A stretch of 64,000 nt of DNA, taken from contig CAZOEL010000023.1 of the NCBI GenBank assembly GCA_964578835.1, forward strand, positions 20,279 through 84,278, in the 5' to 3' direction. The notes below the pieces were generated by a model that saw nothing but the letters and a program-made list of their open reading frames with translations, searched no databases and was not told the origin of the DNA. A program made the translations under genes and the position numbers. This document shows, piece after piece, positions 51,732 through 60,699 of the stretch (its first letter is position 1; each line of letters opens with the position of its first letter). Origin of the DNA: CAZOEL01 sp964578835 (GTDB taxonomy: Bacteria > Desulfobacterota > Syntrophobacteria > Syntrophobacterales > Syntrophobacteraceae).

Positions 51732-53948
51732 TCACGCCTTTGCTCTCACTGGCGAGGGATTCGGAGGCTCATCAGGCGATGGAATCCCCCCCAGCGCTGA
51801 AGCTCCGAAAAGTCGCTCCACCCGCGCCAACCGCTTTTGCGACTCCTCATTCAAAGAGCCGCTAGCGACAATCACCTTTCGGACGTACTCCAGCAGTTGC
51901 TTCGCTTCGTTTTCTCGGCCTCCAAGCATCAAGGGGATGGTCTCCAAAGCTCGCGACTCGTCCAGCAGGAGCATCAAATATTGCTCGCGGACTTCCTGCT
52001 TGAATTCCGAGAGCGTTTTCTGGAAGCCACGTTCCGCACGAATGCGGCGAAGCATCTCGAAGCCGCGTTCATCGGCTGCGTTATCCGCCAGCCGGATGTA
52101 GAGCAGAGCGCGAATCGCCGCCTCATGCGGCCCGCCCTTGTCCATTTTGGCTTTGAGCTCCTCGATGCGACCTTTCACAAAGGCTCTGTGCTCGGGATCC
52201 CCTCCGGGGCGCTTCCTGGGCGGAGCATCCGTGGCGCGCAAGCCCAGCACGGCCTGCAGCCAGTTTTGGGTGTAAACGCCAAAGAACATCTGCTCCGTCA
52301 TCATGTCCCGCCAGCTCCCGAAGGCGTTGAGCCCCATCGCCACCCAGTCGGAGAAGAGCTTCTCCCATTGGAGGAAGAGATTGTCCTTTGCAACAGGCTT
52401 CCGGTTCTCCTTGACCTTTTGGGCCGCCAAGGCCACCGGCTTCATCGCCGGATTGCGATCCGAGAGCATCTCGTACCCCAGGCGCAGCGGATGCGTCCGA
52501 CGCATCCCTTCGGCGCTCTTCTCGGTGGTCATGGCGCGCACGATCGGCTGCGCCGCTGTGCGGTAGAGCCCTTGGGTAATCTCCGATAGCCGCGCCACGG
52601 CTGCAAAGCAACGCTCATCCTCGAGGCTGTTGCATCCCAGAGCGCGAATATCCTCAAGCGTACGCCTCTCGAAACGGGAGATGTACTCTCCCGTCACCAG
52701 ATCTGGACTCGCTGCGTCCGACGTCTTCTTGTTGAAGACAGCCTCGTAAAGACCGGGAGGCAGGCAGTCGATGAAATCGATATTGCTGGCGAGCTCTTGA
52801 TGTTCTTTCTTGGCGACGCTGCCCGAGACAAAGATTCCCAGATGGCCGATATTTTCGTGAACGGCATAAACAATGGTCTGGCCCGCTGCGAGAATGTCCT
52901 CCTCATTTCGGTACAAATCGAGTATCCAGCCGAGCGCCTGTTGCGGCGGGGTGATGTTGTCTCCTTTGGAGCACAAGCAGACGATGGGAGAGCGGATCTT
53001 TCTCAGGTCCAGACGCACGCCGTCTGCAGTCAGCATCTCGCAGACGCTGAGCTTGTTGCCTACAAAGAGATTATCTACGATAAACTGTATCTCCTCGCCG
53101 GTCAGGAGCACATGACCTCCCCACCAGCGCTCGAAGCCGAGATATCGGGACGCCTCGGCATCGATATTGGCGTAGAGGTTATACTGCTTTGACCAGTAGG
53201 TATTGGCCGGGTTGAGATTCTCGAAGTTCTGCACCAGCCATGCGCCGTCGAATATTCCATGCCCCATATCGCTCATCAGCGTGGTCAACCAGCTCCCCCC
53301 CAGTATGCCGCCAGTGTACCGCATCGGGTTGACGCCGCGCACGCCCGCCCAGTAAGAGACCGGCGATCCGACAACAATGATGGGACCGCAAAGCTCCGGA
53401 TGCTTCGCCGCCAGCATCATTAGAGCCCACCCCGCCTGGCAGTTCCCGATCACAACCGGTTTTCCCTCGGCTTTGGAGTGCATCTCGACTACTCGTTCGA
53501 GGAAAATAGCCCATGCCTCGATCACTGCGTCGATGGTCTGACCGGGCTCGGGATTAGGAGAAAACCCCACGAAATATGAAGGGTGCCCCGCCCTGAGCGC
53601 CTCGCCGATCTCGCTTTCGGCCTTGAATCCGCCGATGCCCGGTCCATGCCCGGCGCGCGGATCGATAACGACGAAAGGTCTCTTGAGATTGTCGATGGTT
53701 GTCCCTTTGGGAGGTTCTATTTTGACGATGCCATAGTTGACCGGGTGAGGCAGCGTTCTTCCATCCAAGACCAACTTGTGCTTGAATTGAAGCACGTGGG
53801 GAACAGTTTCAGCCATGTGCTCCAGGTACTGATTCCCCCTCTGGCGCATGACATCCCAGTAGAGCATTGTTCGCTGCCCCGCGTCGATCAGATATTCCAT
53901 CATCTCTTTGTAAGCGACTGTTGGATTGATGCTTTCGGTTTTCATCAT
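51732..53948 (-). CDS. DUF3141 protein, alpha/beta hydrolase related to PHA synthases
   Basis: 738 residues. The alpha/beta hydrolase core has a Cys nucleophile in a PhaC-like lipase box (IGNCQAGW, Cys170), Asp330 (SKGDNITPP) and His369 (ENIGHLGIF), as in PHA synthases. The N-terminus (AETVPHVLQFKHKLVLDGRTLPHPVNYGIVKIEPPKG) and the long C-terminal helical part (about 430-738) define the DUF3141 group. A PHB/PHA or acyl-CoA thioester reaction is inferred from fold only. It sits in the MaoC-Pta / FabI / AckA cluster. Confidence 0.88.
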   Translation of the reverse strand: MMKTESINPTVAYKEMMEYLIDAGQRTMLYWDVMRQRGNQYLEHMAETVPHVLQFKHKLVLDGRTLPHPVNYGIVKIEPPKGTTIDNLKRPFVVIDPRAGHGPGIGGFKAESEIGEALRAGHPSYFVGFSPNPEPGQTIDAVIEAWAIFLERVVEMHSKAEGKPVVIGNCQAGWALMMLAAKHPELCGPIIVVGSPVSYWAGVRGVNPMRYTGGILGGSWLTTLMSDMGHGIFDGAWLVQNFENLNPANTYWSKQYNLYANIDAEASRYLGFERWWGGHVLLTGEEIQFIVDNLFVGNKLSVCEMLTADGVRLDLRKIRSPIVCLCSKGDNITPPQQALGWILDLYRNEEDILAAGQTIVYAVHENIGHLGIFVSGSVAKKEHQELASNIDFIDCLPPGLYEAVFNKKTSDAASPDLVTGEYISRFERRTLEDIRALGCNSLEDERCFAAVARLSEITQGLYRTAAQPIVRAMTTEKSAEGMRRTHPLRLGYEMLSDRNPAMKPVALAAQKVKENRKPVAKDNLFLQWEKLFSDWVAMGLNAFGSWRDMMTEQMFFGVYTQNWLQAVLGLRATDAPPRKRPGGDPEHRAFVKGRIEELKAKMDKGGPHEAAIRALLYIRLADNAADERGFEMLRRIRAERGFQKTLSEFKQEVREQYLMLLLDESRALETIPLMLGGRENEAKQLLEYVRKVIVASGSLNEESQKRLARVERLFGASALGGIPSPDEPPNPSPVRAKA

Positions 53949-53976
53949 CTGGTTCTCCTATCCTCTTTCTTTTGCT

Positions 53977-54759
53977 TCACGCCATAATGCTGACGCCGCC
54001 GTCCACATATAGGGTCTGGCCGGTGAGGCGACGCCCGTACGGCGCCGCCAGGAAGGCGCAGGCGAAACCGACATCCATGATGTCCACCAGTTCTCCGACC
54101 GGCGAGCGCTCAACGGCTTCATTCAACATCCGGTCAAAGTCTTTGAGCCCGCCTGCGGCCCGGGTCTTGAGAGGACCAGGGGAGATCGCGTGCACCCTGA
54201 TCTTGCGAGAGCCAAGCTCATAGGCCAGATAGCGGCAGGCCGCCTCCAGCGCGGCCTTGACCGGCCCCATGACATTGTAGTTGGGAACCACCTTTTGAGC
54301 CCCGTGGTAGCTCATGGCGAACATCGTTCCGCCATCTTTCATAAGCGGCGCAGCAAGGCGCGCCATACGGATGAAGGAATGGCAGGAGATGTCCATGGCG
54401 ACAGAGAAGCCATCCGAAGAGCAGTTCAGCAGCCCGCCCTGCAGATCCTCTTTGGGCGCAAAAGCGATGGAATGCACCAAGATGTCCAGGCTATTCCATT
54501 CGCGTTCTATGCGGGCGAAGACGGATTCCAGCTCTCCTGGCTTCGATACATCCAGAGGCATGAAGATCGATGCTTCCAGCTCGGCAGCCAAAGCCTCCAC
54601 ATGAGGCTTGGCTTTTTCATTGAGATAGGTCACCGCAAGCTCGGCGCCCACCTCACGGAACGCTCTGGCGCAACCGTAGGCGATAGATTGTTCGTTGGCG
54701 ACGCCAACCACCAGCGCCTTCTTACCTTTTAGCACAGGGCGAGGAGCTTCCATGTTCAT
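53977..54759 (-). CDS. fabI: Enoyl-ACP reductase, FabI type
   Basis: 260 residues from the ATG at 54759, 6 nt from AAGGAGG. SDR fold with the FabI-specific nucleotide start KALVVGVANEQSIAYGCARAF and active-site YNVMGPVK (Tyr161, Lys168), plus Tyr151 (MSYHGAQ). The C-terminal GRRLTGQTLYVDGGVSIMA is typical. It reduces trans-2-enoyl-ACP with NADH. Its place beside a MaoC/Pta fusion and DUF3141 suggests a dedicated role distinct from bulk fatty-acid synthesis, though a housekeeping role is equally possible. Confidence 0.92.
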   Translation of the reverse strand: MNMEAPRPVLKGKKALVVGVANEQSIAYGCARAFREVGAELAVTYLNEKAKPHVEALAAELEASIFMPLDVSKPGELESVFARIEREWNSLDILVHSIAFAPKEDLQGGLLNCSSDGFSVAMDISCHSFIRMARLAAPLMKDGGTMFAMSYHGAQKVVPNYNVMGPVKAALEAACRYLAYELGSRKIRVHAISPGPLKTRAAGGLKDFDRMLNEAVERSPVGELVDIMDVGFACAFLAAPYGRRLTGQTLYVDGGVSIMA

Positions 54760-54795
54760 CCGTTTCCTCCTTCTTAACCGATTACCAGTCAATTT

Positions 54796-55341
54796 TCATT
54801 CAGCCTGGATCAGAGAAAGCGTCACATGCACGACGCCGTCCTCTTGCGTTGTTTTCATGGGAAGTCCCATACGGGAGAAGACGGCAAGCATCGCCCGGTT
54901 TTCAGAAAGCACCTCAGCCTCGAACTGTGACACTCCTTTTTCCCTGGCGATGAGAAGGAGATGTCTGAATATGCGGCTTGCGATTCCCTGTCCCTGATAG
55001 TCTTCCTCCACCATGAAGGCGACTTCGGCGCTGCGCGAATCGTTAGGGGAATCGTACAGAACGTATCGCCCGCCTCCGATGATGGTCTCTTCTCCCGCAC
55101 CGTCTGAAATCGTAACCACAAGCGCAACAACGCTTTCAAAATCCACTTCTGTGGCGATTTTAAGCTCTTCCTCGGTCAGCTCGTTTTTGAAGCGGAAGAA
55201 GCGAGTGTAGATGGATTCAGACGCCAGGCCACTGAAGGCCTTAGCAAATCCAATTTTGTCGTCAGGACGGACGGCTCTGATGGTTATTTCTGCGCCGTTT
55301 TTGAGTTTGTCCGAAAAGTGGTAGTTTTGCGCATCTATCAT
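54796..55341 (-). CDS. GNAT-family N-acetyltransferase
   Basis: 181 residues. The GNAT acetyl-CoA motif is EEDYQGQGIASRIFRHLLLIAREKG (Q/RxxGxG/A), with AEVAFMVEEDY before it. The N-terminal IRAVRPDDKIGFAKAFSGLASESIYTRFFRFKNELTEEELK is shared with the C-terminal acetyltransferase domain of Pat/AcsA-controlling proteins. Such enzymes acetylate lysines, and the neighbours (acetate kinase, phosphotransacetylase) suggest a link to acetyl-CoA status. The substrate is unknown. Confidence 0.88.
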   Translation of the reverse strand: MIDAQNYHFSDKLKNGAEITIRAVRPDDKIGFAKAFSGLASESIYTRFFRFKNELTEEELKIATEVDFESVVALVVTISDGAGEETIIGGGRYVLYDSPNDSRSAEVAFMVEEDYQGQGIASRIFRHLLLIAREKGVSQFEAEVLSENRAMLAVFSRMGLPMKTTQEDGVVHVTLSLIQAE

Positions 55342-55442
55342 GACAGGCGCTCCTTTCTTAAAAAACCGACGAGAGAATGGGAACAGCTTCCGCCATCACC
55401 CGCATTCTCAGTGACTGCGGCGCAGGCCGCACCTTTTCCGGT

Positions 55443-56690
55443 TCAATAGTGGGTAAATGGTGGAAAAGCGACTTTTGGGGCGCGCCCAGCCTTTTCGATT
55501 GCGTTGACAGTCTGCAGAGCTATTTCGCGTTCTTCATCCGTCTTCACCACCAGTATCTTCACCGGCGATCCCTCTTTTTGTATTTCGGCGATTTTCCCTT
55601 CAGCCGCTTCGTTCTTTGCTCCATCGACTGCGATTCCCATATGCTCCAGACCTTCGCATGCGCGCTCCCTCACGAGGCTAGCGTTCTCACCAATGCCGCC
55701 TGTGAAGACAACGGCGTCAACGCCGCCAAGCACGGCCATATACGCGCCGATGTATTTCTTGATCCGGTAGCAGAACATCTCCATAGCCAGTCCGGCGCGA
55801 TCATTTCCCATCCGCGCCTGCTCGATGATTTCCCGCATGTCGCTCAGCCCGCAGATCCCCTTGAGGCCGCCCTGTGAATTGAGCGCTTTTTCCAGCTCCT
55901 CGGCGGACATGCCCGTCTCTCTCATCATGAAGAAGGGAAGCGCTGGATCGATGTCTCCGGACCTCGTGCCCATGATCAAGCCTTCAAGAGGGGTCAGCCC
56001 CATGGAAGTGTCTATGCTCACGCCTCCTCTGACAGCAGCGGCGCTCGCGCCATTGCCCAGGTGGAGCGTTATGCAATTGACGCTCTCAGGCGCTTTGCCC
56101 AGATGCTTTGCCGCCTCTCTCGATACGAAGCGGTGGGATGAGCCGTGGAATCCGTATCTTCTGATTTGATGCTTTTCATACCAATCATAGGGAGTCGCGT
56201 AATGAAAGGCATGGGGAGGCAGGCTTTGGTGAAACGCCGTGTCGAAGACCGCCACCTGTGGGATGCCTTGGAACCGGTTTTTGGCGGCTTCCATGCCGAG
56301 CAGATTGGAGGGGTTGTGAAGCGGCGCCAGAGGTGTGATCCTTCTGATTGCGGAAATTACTTCATCGTCGATCAAGGTCGGCTCCCGAAAGTCTTCCCCT
56401 CCGTGGCCCACCCGATGGCCAATGCCGAAGAGCTCGGAATCGTCCCGAATAATTCTGTCTTCACGATTCACGTCCGCCAGGAAGTCAAACGCATCGCTGT
56501 GATTCAAAAGCGGCTTCGAATGGATCTGCTCGTGGAATTTCCCATCTTCGCCGCGTCTGCGCTGACGCAAACGACTCTCACCGGCGCCGATCTTTTCGAT
56601 GAGCCCTATTGCGACTACGACATAGTCGGGCAGTCCGAAAACCTGATACTTGATCGACGAGCTCCCACAGTTGATGACGGCCACTTTCAT
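55443..56690 (-). CDS. ackA: Acetate/propionate kinase
   Basis: 415 residues from the ATG at 56690, 7 nt from AAGGAG. The N-terminus MKVAVINCGSSSIKYQVFG, HRVGHGGEDF, VFDTAFHQSLPPHAFHYATPYDWYEKHQIRRYGFHGSSH and VFTGGIGENASLVRERACEGL are all hallmark blocks of the AckA family. It interconverts acyl-phosphate and ADP with the acid and ATP, giving substrate-level ATP with the phosphotransacetylase part of the MaoC-Pta fusion. It is separated from the GNAT gene by about 100 bp. Confidence 0.95.
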   Translation of the reverse strand: MKVAVINCGSSSIKYQVFGLPDYVVVAIGLIEKIGAGESRLRQRRRGEDGKFHEQIHSKPLLNHSDAFDFLADVNREDRIIRDDSELFGIGHRVGHGGEDFREPTLIDDEVISAIRRITPLAPLHNPSNLLGMEAAKNRFQGIPQVAVFDTAFHQSLPPHAFHYATPYDWYEKHQIRRYGFHGSSHRFVSREAAKHLGKAPESVNCITLHLGNGASAAAVRGGVSIDTSMGLTPLEGLIMGTRSGDIDPALPFFMMRETGMSAEELEKALNSQGGLKGICGLSDMREIIEQARMGNDRAGLAMEMFCYRIKKYIGAYMAVLGGVDAVVFTGGIGENASLVRERACEGLEHMGIAVDGAKNEAAEGKIAEIQKEGSPVKILVVKTDEEREIALQTVNAIEKAGRAPKVAFPPFTHY

Positions 56691-56758
56691 TACGTCGCTC
56701 CTTCTGTCTGCGTCCACTACTCGTAATCACCATCTGGATGCACAGCGCCAACTGAGCT

Positions 56759-58102
56759 TCAACGCCCCATCATCCAATGCATGATTACCACATAAACGGC
56801 TGAGAGGGTGAGCTGGCACAGCGTCAGTGGAATCCCGTAGCGCGCAAAGGCTCCAAAGGACATCGGCCTGCCGTGAGAGGCTGATATGCCCGCGCTCACC
56901 ACGTTAGCGGCAGCCCCGATGAGAGTGGCGTTCCCTCCGAGGGTCGCTCCGAACATCATGGCGACGAAAACGGGCAAGGTCAAAGCGGGCCAATCCGTAA
57001 ACGAGGGAGCGAGCGCCATCTCGGGCGCCAGTTCCGCGGCCACGAAATAACCTTTGACGAGCAATATCATCGCCGCAACCACCGGTATATTGGCAAGCAC
57101 GCTCGACGCGATCCCGACTCCAGCGAGCATCGCCATTCCGACCATGAGCACATCTTTTCCGAACCACGCCGCCATGTTTTTCGAGAGACTGTGCAGAATT
57201 CCCGTTCGCGTGAACGCTTCGACCATGAGAAACATGCAGGTGAGAAAGAGAAGCGTCTTCCAGTCGACGTCTTTTAACACTTTGTCCACCGGCTCCACTT
57301 TGACGCTGTAGATGATTAGCAGCGCGAGGGATGCTCCTACGATGGACACAGCCGGAGGGACCAGCTGAAATGGAAGCAGTTCTCCGAAAAGAAAAAGGAG
57401 GATCATGACCACCAGCACAAGAAGAGCCAGCACACAAAACAAGGGTCGCTCAAGGCGTCGTTCGGGAAGCTCCACGGGAAGGGTCTCAGTGACCCGCCAG
57501 ATATCGCGCATGACCAGAGGAAGAAGCGGAATCAGCGTCAGAACGGACATCAGCCCGCCCAAGCTCACCTTCTTCAAGTATTGACCGAAGCTCATGCCAA
57601 TGGAGCTTCCCACCAGGAAAGTGGCCGGGTCGCCCACAAGAGTCAGCAAACCGGCTGAGTTGCTTATAATGGCAGTCAGGACAAGCGGTCCGACAAAGTC
57701 CACTTTGAGCGCCTGGGCGACGCGAATGATAACGGGAGCGAGTAGAATCACGGTAGTCGCATTGGGAAGAATAGCGCATAGCGGCGCCACCAGAACGATC
57801 AACCCCAGAAGGAATCGTTTGCCGCTTCCCTGCGTCGCGCGGAGAAAACGGACGCCAACCAGTTCGAATATTCCGGTTGGAACCAGGGTGCGCGCCACAA
57901 CCATCCCGCCGAACAACAGGGAGACGGATCCACCAGCCGTCTGCGCAGCGTTTATGAATTCCTGCCGGGTGAAAGCTCCAAAAACGAGCATGGCGCTCAC
58001 TCTCAGCAGAGCGGCGACAGCAATGTCGAGGACATTGAACGCTATTGTCAGAATGACGCCGGCGAAAATGATAAGTGTAAGGATAACCTGCAGATCGCTC
58101 AT
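56759..58102 (-). CDS. SLC13/ArsB-NhaD superfamily permease
   Basis: 447 residues with about eleven to twelve membrane segments. The conserved block LPNATTVILLAPVIIRVAQAL (about 120), the NSAGLLTLVGDPATFLVGSSIG hairpin and MMFGATLGGNATLIGAAANVVSAGI near the C-terminus are typical of this superfamily. It may carry dicarboxylate, arsenite or act in Na+/H+ exchange; the exact ligand cannot be fixed. It is 69 bp upstream of ackA on the same strand and possibly co-transcribed with it. Confidence 0.9.
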   Translation of the reverse strand: MSDLQVILTLIIFAGVILTIAFNVLDIAVAALLRVSAMLVFGAFTRQEFINAAQTAGGSVSLLFGGMVVARTLVPTGIFELVGVRFLRATQGSGKRFLLGLIVLVAPLCAILPNATTVILLAPVIIRVAQALKVDFVGPLVLTAIISNSAGLLTLVGDPATFLVGSSIGMSFGQYLKKVSLGGLMSVLTLIPLLPLVMRDIWRVTETLPVELPERRLERPLFCVLALLVLVVMILLFLFGELLPFQLVPPAVSIVGASLALLIIYSVKVEPVDKVLKDVDWKTLLFLTCMFLMVEAFTRTGILHSLSKNMAAWFGKDVLMVGMAMLAGVGIASSVLANIPVVAAMILLVKGYFVAAELAPEMALAPSFTDWPALTLPVFVAMMFGATLGGNATLIGAAANVVSAGISASHGRPMSFGAFARYGIPLTLCQLTLSAVYVVIMHWMMGR

Positions 58103-58167
58103 AACTCCTCACGGTTTGAAGTAGGTTCTCTGCTCTCTTGAGAAAGATCTTTCGGCGCCGCTTGCCT

Positions 58168-59202
58168 TTATTGAAAGGGAGGCGAATACATCAAACCGCC
58201 ATGCGTCCACAGATTATTCAGGCCCCGTTCAAGCTTGAGGCCGCTCTGCTCCCCTACATTGCGCTCGAACAACTCTCCATAGTTGCCGGCTACTTCCACG
58301 GCGCGCGTGGCCCATCCGGGTGAAAGCGCCAATGACTTGGAGATGATCCCGTCGAGATCGAGCCAGCGACGCGCAGCCGGATCTGTCGAGGTCGTCAGCA
58401 TCGAACGCGCGTTGGACTGAGTCATGTTGATCTCCTCTGCCCGGATGAGCGCAAAAAGCACCCATCGAACGATCGTAAACCATTCATCATCGCCGCGACG
58501 CACCACCGGACCCAGCGGTTCCTTGGAAATGGACTCGGGTAGAAGAATATATTGTTCATGACCGCCAGGCGCTTTCAGGCGGACGGCCGTCAATTGAGGT
58601 CGTTCCGAAGTGAAGGCCTGGCATTGCCCGGCAAACAATGCCTCAGCCGCCTTGTCCTGGCTTTCAACGACAAGAGGTTGAAAAGTCCAGTTCCGGGCGC
58701 GGAAATAATCGATCAAGTTGGCTTCATGCGTTGTCGCTTTGAGAACACAAATGGCGGCGCCATCGAGCTGAGAGATGTTGCTCACCTTCATCTCTGCGGC
58801 TACCAGAAAGCGCTGCTCATCGTAGAAGATCACCCCCGGAAACATCACCTCCAGGGCGGCTTCGCGCTCCAGCGTCCAGGTGGTGTTTCGGGCCAGGACG
58901 TCAATCTCACCAGCTTTGAGAGAAGGGAATCGTGCAAAAGTGGCCAGAGAGACAAACTCCACCTTCCCCGGGTCCTCCAGAATGGCTGCAGCCAGGGCGC
59001 GGCAAAAATCAGCATCCATCCCCGACCAGCGCCCATCGGAACCTTTGTATGAAAAGCCGAGGACTCCGTCGCTGACGCCGCAGCGCAATTTCCCTCTGGC
59101 CTTGATGCGGGCGAGAGTGTCTCCGCCTTGCGCGGGGGAGTGAAGCAGCGTGACAGACAATACAAGGATCATCACGATGAATAGGATTGGACTATTTTTC
59201 AC
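58168..59202 (-). CDS. Periplasmic amino-acid-binding protein (AapJ/BztA type)
   Basis: 344 residues. Signal peptide (SPILFIVMILVLSVTLLHSPAQG). The binding-protein fold includes ARIKARGKLRCGVSDGVLGFSYKGSDGRWSGMDADFCRALAAAI, VLARNTTWTLEREAALEVMFPGVIFYDEQRFLV and YGELFERNVG, matching polar-amino-acid receptors of the AapJ family (about 340 residues). No permease or ATPase gene is adjacent, so it is an orphan or works with a distant ABC complex. Ligand: probably acidic or polar amino acids. Confidence 0.9.
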   Translation of the reverse strand: MKNSPILFIVMILVLSVTLLHSPAQGGDTLARIKARGKLRCGVSDGVLGFSYKGSDGRWSGMDADFCRALAAAILEDPGKVEFVSLATFARFPSLKAGEIDVLARNTTWTLEREAALEVMFPGVIFYDEQRFLVAAEMKVSNISQLDGAAICVLKATTHEANLIDYFRARNWTFQPLVVESQDKAAEALFAGQCQAFTSERPQLTAVRLKAPGGHEQYILLPESISKEPLGPVVRRGDDEWFTIVRWVLFALIRAEEINMTQSNARSMLTTSTDPAARRWLDLDGIISKSLALSPGWATRAVEVAGNYGELFERNVGEQSGLKLERGLNNLWTHGGLMYSPPFQ

Positions 59203-59244
59203 GGAGCTCCTTCCCTCCTTATCGGAAACGAACCATCCCCTGGT

Positions 59245-59604
59245 TTACTGACGTAGCCATTCTTCGGCTTCCTTCGCCAAAGATGGCGGAAAAAACTCAA
59301 TTTCGGTGGTCCTGAGGCCCTTTCCAAGAAAGGCATAGATCTGGTCCTTCCAACGCTCTTCGCCCACAACAGCAATCCTTGCGATATCATCGCCATAAGT
59401 CATGAGAAAACCGACGTCGCCCCAATCCACCCCCTTCTCCCATCCCTCGAAGCCTTCAAGAGTGACCAGCATCCGCAATTTCTTGCCCTGCGCGATCAAC
59501 TCAGCGCCGACATTCTGAAGGGATTGCTGCTCTAAGAGCTTCATAACGCCTGAAATTCTCAAGGAAATATCGTCTTCATCCATTCTCATGATTTCGTATG
59601 CCAC
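59245..59604 (-). CDS. SpoIIAA-like (STAS/SEC14-type) protein
   Basis: 119 residues from a GTG at 59604 that follows GAGGAGG by 7 nt. The pattern DDISLRISGVMK, then LRMLVTLEGFEGWEKGVDWGDVGFL and RIAVVGEERWKDQIYAFLGKGL, EIEFFPPSLAKEAEEWLRQ matches the SpoIIAA-like family found in many Gram-negative bacteria. It is cytoplasmic and of unknown function, possibly lipid- or ligand-binding. Its promoter region carries palindrome site 2, about 240 bp upstream. Confidence 0.85.
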   Translation of the reverse strand: MAYEIMRMDEDDISLRISGVMKLLEQQSLQNVGAELIAQGKKLRMLVTLEGFEGWEKGVDWGDVGFLMTYGDDIARIAVVGEERWKDQIYAFLGKGLRTTEIEFFPPSLAKEAEEWLRQ

Positions 59605-59814
59605 TGAGATGCCTCCTCAACGCGCCATTTATAGCCGGTTAGATGTCACAATAGCTCCAACGACCAAAACAGCCCGGCTTCTCTTCGCGCGGTCGAAAAT
59701 CGACAATGATTTGCGCTCAACGGGATCGGGCGGAAAAACGGTGAAGCTGGTCCTCTTTGAACGGGTTCGTAAAAGGGGAGAACAATTTCATCCTCTCCCA
59801 GGATTCCATAAGAA

Positions 59815-59861
59815 ATCATATAGAAAGGAGAGGCGCTAAGCTATTGGACTTTGGTCCAATA
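59815..59861 (-). promoter_or_regulatory. Promoter with palindromic operator (site 2), upstream of SpoIIAA-like gene
   Basis: Perfect palindrome TATTGGACCAAAGTCCAATA on the minus strand (59861-59842), extended by GC/GC to 10-bp arms around a 4-nt centre. The -10 hexamer TATGAT lies at 59820-59815, 21 nt after the palindrome. Transcription would start near 59808, giving a leader of about 200 nt before the GTG at 59604. Confidence 0.6.
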
Positions 59862-59962
59862 GCAGGATTCCGTGTGACGATGAGATCGCGAAGCGCGAAA
59901 TGACAATGAGGATTAAGAGGCATGTCGCTTGGACGCCGGCCAAGACGGCCGTGGGACTGCAA

Positions 59963-59981
59963 CCCCCGGCTTTGCCGGGGG
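59963..59981 (-). terminator. GC-rich hairpin after the SYLF gene
   Basis: CCCCCGGC/GCCGGGGG with a 3-nt loop, 27 bp past the stop codon of the SYLF gene on the minus strand. Only a short TTGCAG follows, so it is not a strong U-tract terminator but is well placed. Confidence 0.55.
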
Positions 59982-60007
59982 AAAACAGATGAGACAACGC
60001 TGTAGCC

Positions 60008-60577
60008 TTATTTGCTGATCCTGCTGATTTTTGTCCCCTGCAGCCCAAGTCCGGCCATCAGTCCTTTTTGGTCGAAGAAGAAGGCGTAGATGTCTGAATG
60101 CAGGGTTGTCGTAGTCATCGAGCCGGCTTTACCTATATCCACTATAACAATGCTGGGGCCGACGCCGATTTCCCATCCGTCGGTTTTGTTGACCCAATTG
60201 ACGGCTTCATCGTTCATCAAGAACAGCGCATATCCATACTTTTGCAGTCCCGCCTGCAGCCCATAAGAAGCTTGAATGGTGTTGTAGAAGGCTTCTGCGT
60301 TGCTATTCGCCTTCCTGAACAGAGCGCCTTCGCCATATTGTCCTCCGACGATGAAGCCTCCCTTTACGATGCTCGGAAAGACAAGGACGGCTTTGGCTCT
60401 GTCCCCCATCGCTCTGGACGAATCTGATCTAGCGTACAAATCCTGCAGAGCCTTCCAGGCTGTGCGTTCAAGCTCCGCTGCGGATGCTCCCGAAGCGGGA
60501 TTCGGGGTGACGAGCGCGTTTCCTACAAATAGAACAAGCAAGATTGCCAGCGTCAGTCGCATATATTTCATTTTCAT
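60008..60577 (-). CDS. SYLF-domain (YSC84-like) periplasmic protein
   Basis: 189 residues. Signal peptide (RLTLAILLVLFVGNALVTP). The SYLF core is SRAMGDRAKAVLVFPSIVKGGFIVGGQYGEGALF, then NAEAFYNTIQASYGLQAGLQKYGYALFLMNDEAVNWV and GWEIGVGPSIVIVDIGKAGSMTTTTL. SYLF domains bind phosphoinositides or other lipids in eukaryotes; the bacterial members are mostly exported lipoproteins or periplasmic proteins of unknown role. The next gene upstream on the same strand is the 61191 gene, 122 bp away. Confidence 0.88.
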   Translation of the reverse strand: MKMKYMRLTLAILLVLFVGNALVTPNPASGASAAELERTAWKALQDLYARSDSSRAMGDRAKAVLVFPSIVKGGFIVGGQYGEGALFRKANSNAEAFYNTIQASYGLQAGLQKYGYALFLMNDEAVNWVNKTDGWEIGVGPSIVIVDIGKAGSMTTTTLHSDIYAFFFDQKGLMAGLGLQGTKISRISK

Positions 60578-60699
60578 ATCCTCATCCTGTAATTGGCCAT
60601 CTTTCCAGCGCTTGTTGCAGCGCCGGAAAAAGAACGGAGAACAAAACTTTGCGAACGGCTCACTTTTTTACTCGCATAATCATGGTGGCGGCGTCGGAG

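Larger units (their letters stand above)
59605..60007. other. Intergenic region with operator site 2 and a terminator-like hairpin
   Basis: 403 bp without a supported gene. It holds the palindromic promoter at 59815-59861 and a hairpin at 59963-59981 (listed separately). A 24-codon frame on the minus strand starting about 59780 has a near-perfect GGAGAGG but too close to its ATG; it may be a leader peptide, not counted as a gene. Confidence 0.4.
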
